DNA from: Metarhizium brunneum
Lineage: Eukaryota; Ascomycota; Sordariomycetes; Hypocreales; Clavicipitaceae
Reading direction: 5' to 3'
Assembly: GCF_013426205.1 (NCBI RefSeq)
Contig: NC_089422.1
Location: forward strand, 7,095,001 to 7,159,000
DNA: 64,000 nucleotides
The notes under the pieces were generated by a model. It was not told the DNA's origin. It did not search any database and saw only the letters and a program-made list of their open reading frames with translations. The position numbers and the translations under genes were made by a program. Numbering within the stretch: the first letter of the stretch is position 1; every line of letters starts with the position of its first letter. Below, one piece after another: positions 47,371 to 57,506 of the stretch.

Positions 47371-48550
47371 ATGATTCGACCCCAAGGGCTTCGTCGCACC
47401 GCGGCCGCCCTCCCGCCCTCATCCTCCATCGCAAGCCGCAACCTCTCATCCACAACCCCGACCCAAGCCGACCCCCAATGGCCTCTCCTCAAGAAACGAG
47501 CCAGTCCGCCAAACCAACAAGACACCATCCACAGCGGCGGCACGTCCCTCATTGAAAGCCTCAAAAACCGACAGCCACAAACACCTTCCGCAGCCGACCC
47601 AGCATCCTCACCCGCCTCCCTCGACACCACATCTCCCAAACCCGACTCCCGCCTCATGCTCATCCTCCACGGCCTGAGCCCTCACCTCAACGCCAGCGAC
47701 TTCTACCGCCTCGCGCCCAGCGATCTCTCCTCCTGGCAAAGCGTCATCAAGAAAGGTACGCACCCCATCGTCCCCAAAAATACACACACGCAAAAGCATC
47801 CGACTCTCTGACCCCGAAAAAAACACACCAGTCCAGCAACAACGGAATCCCACGACCCTCGAGCCCCTCGGCCGCTATCACATATCATTCTCCACCTCCA
47901 CAGCGGCAATATCCTATCGCGACCGCCTCCTCCGCCTGCACAAACTCGCCCATTACAAAATCCGCTCCCCGGGCGGCCTCTGGGAGAGCTCCACGCCGAG
48001 ACACCTGACGTCGCCCGCGGGCGAGGACCCGGCCGCGGAATTAGAAACGTACACGGTAACCTCCGGGACGCAGCGGACCGTGGACGCGCAGAGACGACGC
48101 GCATCCGGGGGCAACAAGTGGGCGCAGAGGCTGGCCGGCGCCGTGGGCGGCCTCGGCCACGGGGAGAAGCCGCCGGCGGTGCTGGTCCACGTGTACCCCC
48201 CGACGCTGACGGCCGGCGACCTGGCCGCGCACATTGTCGAGGATGGCCTGTCGAGGGGCTGCGGGTGGAAGGTGTGTCCGCCGCAGGAGCTGCAGGCCGA
48301 GCCGGCGGAGCGAGCTACGGGCAGGGCATCATCCCATGGGAGTTCCCCCGGCGCCGACGTGCAGCCGCGCACGCAGCGGGATATTGATGTCCGGGAAAGG
48401 CTCAAGAGTCGGTTTGTCGTGGTTTGCGCCAACGACGCAGAGGCGCGTCGCTTTCACCGGCACTGGAATCAAAGAACCCTCACGGCCGGACCGGGGGATG
48501 CACAGGCAACGAGAAGAAATATAGTTCATGCGTCAATAATAAACTGGTAG
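47371..48550 (+). CDS. Probable mitochondrial protein, function unknown
   Basis: Two exons, 47371-47755 and 47832-48550, join in phase to 367 aa. The N-terminus (MIRPQGLRRTAAALPPSSS) is rich in Arg, Ser and Ala and lacks acids, as mitochondrial presequences do. A middle part (LMLILHGLSPHLNASDFYRL, then YHISFSTSTAAISYRDRL) alternates hydrophobic strands with helices and could be an RRM-like fold. The C-terminal third contains VLVHVYPPTLTAGDL and RFVVVCANDAEARRFHRHW, again fold-like. No catalytic motif is visible and I do not recognise a family. A mitochondrial RNA-binding or translation role is only a guess. Splicing (GTACGC donor, CAG acceptor) keeps the frame. Confidence 0.7.
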
Positions 48551-49209
48551 CCGCCCGCACTATTCACTGAGCTTTCCCCCTCCCCAACCTTGCCGTGTCT
48601 TGTCTTCTCCCCCCCATCTGTATCCTCCACGCACTTTGCTTCCGATCCTTTGCCCGCCTTCCTCCCCCTTCTTGTTTATAGTGTTCACCGGCTCGCCCGC
48701 AACATTATGAGTGTCCACCTGGGGAACAATCGCATGCAGTCATTGTTTTGGATATTACTCCTCGCGCCTTCATGCACGGCAGTTCCTCTGACACAGGTAT
48801 CAAGATCCCCCAACCCTTCAAGCGACACCGTGAAACAACGGCGGGGTGGACAAAGCCTCGCATTAGAACCCAGACCAAAATACCAACAAAAAAAAAAAAC
48901 TCCTGACCACATTTACTCTTCTAGAAAGACAGTTGGTGGGAGAGGCGGAACACAGTGACACGGGTCTAGAAATCGTTTAGTATAGCCCATCCGCCTCAGA
49001 AACATATTCCCCTTCTCTGTCCCATACACGTGTGACATCCGGGGCTCGATAAATAGAGACTTTCGTTTCCGCCTTGAAAACATTCGTCTAAGCGGGCTGG
49101 TTTGTTTGTTTGTTTAGTAAAATCTGTTTGCGTCTTGTGTCTGTGTCCGTATCTGTGCTTGCACACCCGCAGGAAAGACGCCGACACTCTCGTTGTCATG
49201 TGTGGACAA
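48551..49209. other. Intergenic, tail-to-tail
   Basis: This 659-bp stretch joins two 3' ends. It contains a (gttt)n-like run near 49105-49118 and a poly-A run near 48890. A small frame with a hydrophobic start is discussed among the rejected items. Confidence 0.4.
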
Positions 49210-50198
49210 CTAGCAACACTTGCTGCCACCTGCGTCGGTCTTATCACCAACGTTGACGCCGGTACCGGTCGCTTGGTCGTTCTTGGAGCTATCGATGAGA
49301 CGCTTCTTGATATCGGCGGCCAAACTGTAGAAGGCTTTGTCGATGTTGATATTGCTCTTCGCCGAGACCTCGAGAAACGGGATGCCGAGCTCGTCGGCCA
49401 AAGCCTGGCCCTGCTCTGTTGATACTACTCGCTTGTCCTCCCAGTCGCACTTGTTACCAATCAAGATCCTGTTGACACCTTCGGTGGCATGTTGTTCAAC
49501 ATTTTGGAACCAGGTTCGGATATCTGGAGAAAACGAATTGTCAGCTTCCATCTTGGGTCAGGCTTCGCTGTGTCCGGTGGCGTTTTGGTGACGCTTGGGG
49601 TTTGTTGAACAGGGACGGTTCCTCAAGAAGGCTCCCAGAGCTCTCGGATCCCTTTCCCAATATTGCAGGTAGAGACGGGCCAGCAAAAGAATCATGACAA
49701 GGGGGAAGGGGGGGCCATACTGTTGAACGATCGCTCGTCGGTGACGTCGTAGACTAGCAGAATGCCCATGGCACCGCGGTAGTAGGCCGTGGTAATGGTG
49801 CGGAATCGCTCTTGGCCGGCAGTGTCCCATATCTGCAGCTTGACGCGCTTCCCATCGAGCTCAATAGTTCGAATCTTGAAATCGATGCCAATGGTGGTGA
49901 TGAATGACGGGGTGAAGGAGTCCTCGCTGAAGCGCAGCAAGCAGCAGGACTTTCCGACGCCGGAGTCGCCTATTAGCAACAGCTTAATCTACACCGGGGA
50001 GCAGGTCAGTACGCGTCGATGTGACGGGCATGCAGAATGGCCACAATTGCTCAGCCGCGCCAGGTTGAAATTGCAAACATGTACTGGCTTCCGAGGGTCC
50101 GTCGTGGCGGCAGACAGCAAAATGCGCCGGGCCGAGTCGGAGAGTTGATGGGGATTGGGGCGACGTACCAGGAAGTCGTAGTTGCGATTGTTCACCAT
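49210..50198 (-). CDS. SEC4: Rab GTPase Sec4 (SrgA/Rab8 type)
   Basis: Three exons, 50169-50198, 49721-49988 and 49210-49523, join in phase to 203 aa. Sec4 drives docking of secretory vesicles at the plasma membrane and supports polar tip growth. The P-loop GDSGVGKS is at residues 17-24. Switch I holds [14 protein letters not shown] and switch [13 protein letters not shown]. The guanine motif is GNKCD and the last is VSAKS. The protein ends in Cys-Cys, the site for geranylgeranyl anchors. The first exon codes only for [10 protein letters not shown], ten residues before the P-loop strand, as in other fungal SEC4 genes. Two introns of 180 and 197 bp are long for this window. Confidence 0.96.
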
Positions 50199-51321
50199 GG
50201 TGACAGATTACGAGCGGTGAAGCGTCTCGCGGAGTGTCGGCAGGGGGCGGTGACGCGGGTGACGAGGACGACGAGGGCTGTCGGCTGTAATGGCCAGCCA
50301 GAGTGTGTGGTGCGACGGGCGAGATGCAAAGTTGTGAGTTGCGAGATGCTCGGCTGGGGGAGGAAAGGGGAACAGCAGGCCGAGACGAGGCAGGGGCGTT
50401 TAGTGGCGGTGATGTGGTTCAACCAGTTTTGGGGTGGCGGCCGGGTTTCGAGGCGTCCGAGTTGTTATAGGGTACCTGGATGTAATGATTACGTCAAGCC
50501 GGGACTTTGTTAGGTTTGGGTGCTGCCTGCTAAGGAGCCAAGGTCTACCTACTACCAAGTAGAGGTACCTAGTACCTGATAGCAGGTACAGCACTAGACA
50601 GTACTTGGCAGTACTATGCAGCTGGGTACTTGTCACTTGCCCGTGTCGATGGGCTCGATGGGCTTGATTGATTGATGGGGGGAGGGGGGACTAATAAACG
50701 TTTGTGCGAGAGACGAAAGACAAGCAGGTTTCGATCAACTGGTCTTTCTCGCAGAGGCTGATTCATCAATACTCAATGCCAGCGTAACGTGCGGCACTTG
50801 GAGGGGGCGGAGGAACAAAGAGGCATTCGAGGTTCTACAAAAAGAGACATGGAACGAGAGGGGGCAAGAGCGCCGACACAGTCTCGGTTTGCGGACGAGG
50901 CCTGCGCTCTGGCATTGGGGGTTGCCACATGCATCGACGTCCAGCTTGCAACATGGAACGTGGAACGTTTGAAGCCCCGATGCGCCGCCTGGCTTGCTGG
51001 CACTGCTGAAGGATTCCAGATGACGGCGTGCGAACCTGGACCAGCTGTGCCGATTCTGGTCGGCTCGACTCCGCCATGTGCTTGGCACATCCTCCCCCCG
51101 CTCTATCCCACAATGGCTCTACGATAATCAGTCCATGGCCCCATTCGACGTCAATCCGTGTCCAGAGACGCATTCAGAGCTCGACGGTCAATACATACAT
51201 ACATACATACATACGTAACTCATTCATACTCATGGGCGGCCGTTCAGCCGGCTTCCTTGGCGTGTGAAACGCAGGCCAGCTGCACTATTGTGTATACAAG
51301 AAGAGAAAATTCCCATCACAT
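50199..51321. other. Intergenic with GGTACC-rich tract and (CATA)n repeat
   Basis: The Sec4 promoter lies at the left. At 50540-50640 many overlapping words of the type ctaccta, ggtacct and agtacc occur, a low-complexity pattern common in fungal intergenic DNA. A (cata)n microsatellite follows at about 51191-51214. No gene is visible. Confidence 0.45.
51191..51214. repeat. (CATA)n microsatellite
   Basis: About six perfect copies of the tetranucleotide lie in the 3' flank of the AA9 gene. Confidence 0.85.
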
Positions 51322-52481
51322 CTACCCCGTCGCCGTGAAAACATCATTCCACATCCCGAGAGCCTTGCCTGGCAAATCCGGCATCGTGTCCTCGCCCTTG
51401 AACTCCACGGGGCCCTTGGCATAGTCCCCCGAGTTGCACCGCGTCTCCGACTGCGTACAATACTCCTGCCACGTCTTGCAGTTGACGTCGCCGCTGGGAG
51501 TTACAGAGTTCCAGCACGCCTGGTCCTGACTCCAACAGTTCTCCACCGACGCCCAGCAGCCGTCCTCGTTCGAAAAGCCCGGCAGCGGCTTGGCGCACCA
51601 ATTTGCGTTCTTGACGACGCAGTCCTTGGGGATGGCGCCTTCTGTCTGGTTGCCCGGACTGGGCGAGAACGACTTGGCCTCTGGGATAAACACTTTCGGC
51701 CCCGGAATCGGATACTCGCCCTGCGACTTTTTGTAGATGTTGTACGTCAGGCCAGGCGTGTCCGCAGACACGTGTCCCGGTATCGACACGTTGGCCTCAT
51801 CCGGTATGCGCAGAGGGCCGTCGGGCCCCTCCTGCACGTAGATCTGCGCGCAGCCGAGATAAAACTGCGGATCCCCCTGAGGAGCGTTGTGCAGGGCCAG
51901 GATCTCCGGACGCACGAGGTAGTAGCCCGCCGGCAGGCCCTCGGGCAGACGCACCGAGAGAAGGCCCTCCTTCTCGATGAGCTTGTCCACGCACCACTGG
52001 CCCGAGCCGGCGTCGTAGCCGTCCTCCCACACCTTGAACCAGCCCGGCCCGGCGGCAGCGTTGTCGGCGTACATGTCGTCCATCTTCTTCAGGTACACCG
52101 AGCAAGGGCCCTTGTGCTCCGGCGCAATGACCCCAGGTCGGGTGCCGTCAGTCCACTCGCGGAACTTGAACGTCAGCGTGGCATTGTGCGGCGCGGGACA
52201 AGTATAGGCGACGGCTTTGTTGCCGTCACGCCCTGTAAAACACACACGATGCGTCAGAACAAGAGCGACCAGCTACGTGGCGAAGCAGAAGAAGCACGGG
52301 CAGACCTACCACAGGACATGTCGTCTCCCGTAATGGGGTATATCGGGCCGTTGGCCGTCGAGCTGTCGTGCGGCATTCGCACACAGGTCCCGTCACCCTG
52401 GTTTTCCCCGTTGACATAGAGCGTGGTAAAGAGCGTGTGAGCACTTGCCGCCGAAGCGAGCACCAAGACTCCGAACTTCAT
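51322..52481 (-). CDS. AA9 lytic polysaccharide monooxygenase with Cys-rich C-terminal tail
   Basis: Two exons, 52310-52481 and 51322-52232, join in phase to 360 aa. The signal peptide (residues 1-14) ends right before His15, which becomes the N-terminal His of the copper histidine brace. The second brace residue is His97 in PEHKGP. The axial Tyr is Y182 in QFYLGCAQI, with H172 and Q180 as the usual second-sphere residues. Such secreted copper enzymes cut cellulose or other beta-glucans by oxidation. After about residue 250 a non-catalytic tail follows with eight Cys and repeated CW pairs (GCWASVENCW, ACWNSV). It is not the standard CBM1 sequence. A TATA element lies upstream. The catalytic assignment is sure, the role of the tail is not. 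Confidence 0.9.
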
Positions 52482-53500
52482 GCTGAATTGGGCGATCTAC
52501 GCGAAATGAAGAGAAAGAAAGGAGAGAAAAAGGTCAGAGATATAAAGGAATGGAATGAATGGAATGTCAATGAAGGAATGAATGGACGAGTGACGAGCCT
52601 CATGTCCAAGATTACCGGGCGGACAATGGCGAAGTTATATACTCCATCCGCCGGCCCAAACAAAAAAGCCAAACTGGTACTCCGTAGTCCTAGCTCGAAC
52701 CAAGGCATTGCACATAATTGCCGCATACGCGGTGAACAAGATCTGTATCAAAATCGAATAGCCGCTGTGAATCCATGCCATCAGAAACCAATCATCAGTC
52801 GCGGGTGCCTCTCCAAATCGCGACTACGGACGAATATTGTCCAGGGGGCCAGGAACAGACCTGCCTCTTCCAGGGGCTCCTCGGAGGGGAAATAGCATCA
52901 AGGGGAATCGCATGTTCAGCTGCAAGATGCATGTATGCAGCCAAGCGAAAAACCAGTTATTGCGTGAAATACATGGTTTAAAGTTCAAAGGTACAGAATC
53001 CCAGGTACGTAGTCGCCCTCGTAGCGGCGCCCCAGGGCCAATCATTCCCTGTTGTTTACTGCTCCCCGGGACAGGGCCGCACGTTTTTTAAATTTGACCA
53101 GGCTTTGCCGCTCCACGCCCCCAGTCGTTGCCGCCAGCCTATCGCGCCTTTGACCTACAATTCATGCTTGAGCACAAGGTTTAGCCACCAAATTACATAT
53201 CAAGAAGGCACTTGTTTCATCGCAAATTCAAACATGCAGAGCGAGTCTCCGTACAAGGCCATGAGTGGAGATTGAATGTACTACTTCCTTCCAAAACCAG
53301 CGATATCCCCCTTTTTCGTGCATTCTTCAGCACGACCGCACAAATCATCCACATGATTCATATCCACCCCAAATTCTGCTCCTCTCCCTAGCCCTTGCAA
53401 GGAGGTTGCCATTCTTCTATCCCACTTTGTGACCGTCTTTTGTTCCCTATGGTACAGTATATGGTACAGCCGTGCTATTCGTTGGCGGATATGGTGCTTT
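52482..53500. other. Intergenic: AA9 promoter and HSP10 3' flank
   Basis: The left part holds the AA9 promoter with the TATA element listed separately. Purine-rich repeats of ggaatgaatgg type occur near 52548-52590. No gene is visible. Confidence 0.4.
52634..52641 (-). promoter_or_regulatory. TATA box of the AA9 gene
   Basis: On the minus strand this reads TATATAAC, about 155 bp upstream of the ATG at 52481. Distance and match are good, as expected for an inducible secreted enzyme. Confidence 0.45.
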
Positions 53501-54149
53501 TTACTCGTTGATCTTGGCCAGAATTCTACGTCGTGCGCCACAACACATTAGTCACTTCCTTCTTTCAAAGCCCATGTTGTCACATCAAAGGAACAAAAAA
53601 AACATGCAGGGCCAACTTACTCGCTGTCACGGAACAGCTGGTACTCCTCCTCGCCAGCCTTGACAGGTGAGCCGCCAAACTACAAACACCAGTTAGTTCT
53701 TTCAAAGCTCTTCGGCAAACTTGTCCAGACGAGACCTACAGAGGGGATCAAGACACGGTCGCCAACGGTGACGCCCATGGGCAGGCGGTTTCCCTCCTTG
53801 TCCATAGCCCCAGGGCCAACGGCCAGAACCTTGGCCTCATTCAACTTCTCGACGCTGGACTCGGGAAGGAAGATGCCGCTGGCAGTCTTGGTCTCGGCCT
53901 TGATGCGCTGGACGAGGACGCGGTCCAGGAGAGGAGCGAGGGCTCGGATGGATCGAATTGAAGTAGCCTACGTGTGAAGAGAAAGCACACATTAGTCCTT
54001 GGGTCCTACATTGGAGATGCGTGAACCCTTTGAGAGCTTTGTCCCGGCCATTGCCGACATAGTTGCCAGCTCCAGCGCGTTAACGGCCACAACGGTTGCT
54101 GAGACACTACGCGGGTGCTGGTTCAGTCATAGGGCATGATACATACCAT
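53501..54149 (-). CDS. HSP10: Mitochondrial co-chaperonin Hsp10
   Basis: Four coding exons, 54147-54149, 53740-53967, 53621-53679 and 53501-53525, join in phase to 104 aa, the normal size. Hsp10 caps the Hsp60 chaperonin in the mitochondrial matrix. The sequence shows PLLDRVLVQRIKAETKT, the mobile-loop region SGIFLPESS, AVGPGAMDKEGN, GDRVLIPSFGG and the C-terminal ILAKINE. The first coding exon is just the ATG, and an intron of 179 bp starts directly after it. The splice (ATG, then GTATGT) gives MATSIRSIR, a good mitochondrial start. The last coding exon is 25 nt. All three junctions keep frame, so the small exons are well supported. Confidence 0.94.
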
Positions 54150-54765
54150 TGTAATTAGAATTAGTTAAGGTCCGCAAAGTGCACCGGGTCCGTAAGAGAA
54201 GCAATTGTTGATGATGAAAGGGGTTCCGAAGTTGATGATCGCTGTTGAAGTCAAGTGGAGCTCTTTCTTCCAACAGCTTCGAGAAAGTCAGCAATTTTTT
54301 TTCTGAGCTGGCAGCCACATGCCCCGGCTCCTGATTTCCCCGGTTCCGGCGACCCGCGATTCTTCAACCGAGTTAACCCAGCGACCACTCGGCGTAGAAT
54401 TATGACGTAGCAACTGCTCAGATTGCTCATGAAGCCCAGTTTCATTGAAAACTTACCCAAATATCAAACTATTGATAACAACTGTTCAACTACATATCTA
54501 TTGCTATTTTATTGCTCCTGACTTAGGCAACATGCCCCGAGGCACACCTGTAAGTCGGTTATACTCCTCTTTCCCACATATCAGTGCCATCACTTCATGC
54601 TTCTTATGGTTTGTTCTCGTGGTATGCAAAATCAATACTCCAGCCAACTTGTCAGAGATCCGGCCCCTGTATCCAGAAAAAAAAAACGCCACATGAGTTG
54701 AGGTATTATCCAAATATGCCCTAGTTTCTACAATTGCAATGATCCTTCTCATAAATTTAAATCCA
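54150..54765. other. Intergenic between HSP10 and the kinase
   Basis: The HSP10 promoter and 5' leader should lie here, and the kinase 3' region at the right. AT-rich patches occur near 54290-54300 and 54680-54690. A heat-shock element was not recognised with confidence. Confidence 0.4.
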
Positions 54766-57506
54766 TTATGTCTTAGATTGCTGCTGCTGGGAGGCGGGCG
54801 GCTCGAGCACGTGCGTATGGTCCTCGGCAGGGATGACTTCACCATTCTCCAGCTGTTGGCATATAACAGTATCTGCAACCCACGACTCGCTCAAAATTTC
54901 GTCCATCTTAGCACGAGTCTTGGGGTCAAGGTCGAGCATACGATGAACGATGTGGCGACTTTCTCGCGGCAACAATCTGAGAATTCTCCAAGGGCCGCGT
55001 ATAATTTCCTTGCGTTCTCCTGCGGCGCCTTGGTTCTGAGCCTGCTGGCTGTGGGATTCTGCCGTAGATGGAGCTTCTGCGTTTTCCTTTCCATGCGAGT
55101 GGCCATGACCTTGGTGGTGTGAATGGTGAGAGTGATTGCGATGACCTTTTTCTTTCAAATCCTCGTCCGTCAAGAACTCCCTAGCTACTGTGCTGGACAA
55201 GTTCCCAGTTGATTTAGAGTGCGTAATGAGTTTTGTCGGGTCGTGTCCGGGAGTGGGATCGGCTGCAAAAAGCTTGAAAGAGTTATCTGTCATTCTCGGA
55301 ATCTTCCAAGGGAAGCGCCGCAAAGTCATGCAACAGAAAATGATGGCCAGTGACCAAATGTCTACAGCCGCTGCATCATACTCCTTCACGTCATAAACTT
55401 CTGGAGCCAGATATGGGTCAGAGCCAACAATGCCTAGAATATGAACTTAGTATACCGGCATGACATAAATTTCGGCTACAAGTCCAAACATACCTTTGGC
55501 AGAAACAGTGCCGTTCTCAAAGGGATACTTGAAGACATGGGCACTGCCAAAATCAATAATCTTCATGATACCCTTATCACTGACGACAACATTGTCCAGC
55601 TTCAAATCCCGATGTGCCAGTCCCACGCTGTGCAGGTAGGTGACACCGTTTAAAATCTGTAAGAAGCAACATCGGATTTCCTCTCGACTCATTCTGCCCG
55701 TCATGACAATGGCAAATAGATCAAATGGCGCATATTCCATGACTTCGAACCATCGGCCCTTCTCCTGGAGAATGTCCAGAGTCTCAATAATATTTCCATG
55801 ATGGAGCGTTGAACCGACGCAAAATTCGGCAGTGACCTTTTTGTTATATTCCTTCTCCGTCTCGTAGCTATGTCTGGCCCTGAACTCTTTGACTGCGAAA
55901 ACCGTGTTGTCCTCCTTGCGTCGCATTAATCTGACTGATCCTCCGGCACCGGCGCCAAGAACCTTGCCAAGCTTGCCATATCTTGACGATAGACCGTGGT
56001 CGTCACTGAAGGGAAGTTGCTGGTTCGCAGATCGAGACGTAGGAGGTGTTCTGGTGCCTGAGGCAGGGGATTGATCCCTCTTCTTGTGGTGGTGATGTTG
56101 GTTATGGCCAGACATTCTGAAAAACCGCTTCAAATCCGCCATAGACCCTTGTGGAGTGTGGCCAGAACCAGCTCCTGCACCCTCGACAGTGAGATGTTCG
56201 TCGCTTTTGCCAAACACGCCTGAAGCACGCTTATCAGTTAGGCTCGTCTTTGAGCTGCCTGGGGATCCATGCTTCTTCTTCCTGGAAAAGACAAAGCGAG
56301 GGTCAATTGTGTGTCGTGTAGGGTGCGATTGCTGTGGAGGTCGCTTTCCTTTGGCGTATGGATCATTTGCGTCCCCGCCAGGTGTGACAGGCTTTGAATA
56401 GAAGTTGGACGCGGAGCTTCGCGACGGGCTGGACTCTCGAGAGACGGGAACGGAGCCAGCGCCGACACCAAACATGCCCCTTCTATGAGACCTGTGGTCC
56501 TCAACAGAGGAGGAGCGTCTCATAACATTGTCCGAAGAAGCAGGTCGGTGAGTAAGTTGCTTGCGCTCCTCAACCACAGGAGACCTATCGTGCGAAGACG
56601 AGGCCTGAGGAGTGATTATCTGGGGGTCGCCAGAGCTAGGACCCTTGTCGGATGGTCCTCTGGAAATTCTCTTCTCAGACACTATGGACGGGCCCGAACC
56701 GGCGGGTGTAAGAGGCGGGGACGCCAACGCAGAGAGCCTTGGGCTGCCATGGGGCGAATGGAAGCTGGAAGAATTGGGTGTTGGGAGTCTCGTTGAATCC
56801 GCCGACTCGTCTTCCCGGGACGGAACCTTATTGGTTTTATGTCAGATTTGTGTGACACAAAGATTCAACCGCCGACAGCGCATAGGGATAGATGGACTTA
56901 CTCTGGATGGGGGGAGAGAAAAGGCCTCGAATTGGAACGTATTCATACGCCTCTCTTGAAGAGGGCGACCTTGCAGAGATTTGGTAAATGATTTAAGCTC
57001 GTCAGCAGCAACCTCGGAGAAGCTATAGTCTTGTTGGTCTTGGCTCGTGGCGGGGGCTGCAGCGGATGGCGAGATTTCCTCTATGGAAGAGGCAAAGCGA
57101 ACTGCCGGAGCATCATCCTTGGGTTCAGAGACGTCGCCCGGAGCATTCGCAGTCGTCTGCGATGGCTCTGGGGCTGTTGGTAGCATAATGCAAGGTCAGC
57201 GAGTTGTTTTGGAAAGCGGCGCAACGGGATGAATTGCAAAAGTCAGTGGCGGCAAAGCGACGCAGAGAGCAGGCAGTCATGTCGCGGAATTCAGCCTGCA
57301 AACCGGAGTCGATTGGATTGGATCAATGTTGCACCCGCAGATGCAACCAGACAGCACCAGGCTGCGCGGGGGAGAAGGCGCAAGAGATCACAAACACACT
57401 TGCACGGAGGGGTACTGAATCCGGAAGAGTCGGGGAAAAGATGCATTGACGTACCGGCGGTGTCTGGATGGTGATGATGCCCCTGGTTGGGGGATTGGGA
57501 AGCCAT
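54766..57506 (-). CDS. Ser/Thr protein kinase of the Hal4/Sat4 (Npr1-Hal5) family
   Basis: Four exons, 57455-57506, 56902-57173, 55494-56826 and 54766-55433, join in phase to 774 aa. The long N-terminal half is Ser/Pro/His-rich and likely unstructured. The kinase domain begins at about residue 390 with the loop [10 protein letters not shown] and Lys421 in FAVKEF. It holds HRDLKLDN with Asp515, DFGSAHVF and APEVYD. The wording DFGSAH and the large insert with [13 protein letters not shown] fit the fungal Hal4/Hal5 group, which controls potassium transport and membrane transporters. The first exon (52 nt, [15 protein letters not shown]) is joined over a 281-bp intron. Alternatively translation could start at 57186. 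The kinase call is firm, the subfamily is good. Confidence 0.87.

Noticed and set aside
48707..48958. Small frame with a hydrophobic, signal-like start (MQSLFWILLLAPS)
   Set aside because: It is short, lies in a tail-to-tail gap, reads through an A-run, and lacks Cys or any domain. A spliced version is even shorter.
53281..53541. 86-codon minus frame overlapping the last HSP10 exon
   Set aside because: It overlaps the 3' end of HSP10 in another phase and has no protein signature.
57173..57186. Kinase start at the ATG at 57186
   Set aside because: It is possible, but the upstream exon at 57455-57506 has an ATG, a GTACGT donor and correct phase. I preferred the spliced start and noted both.
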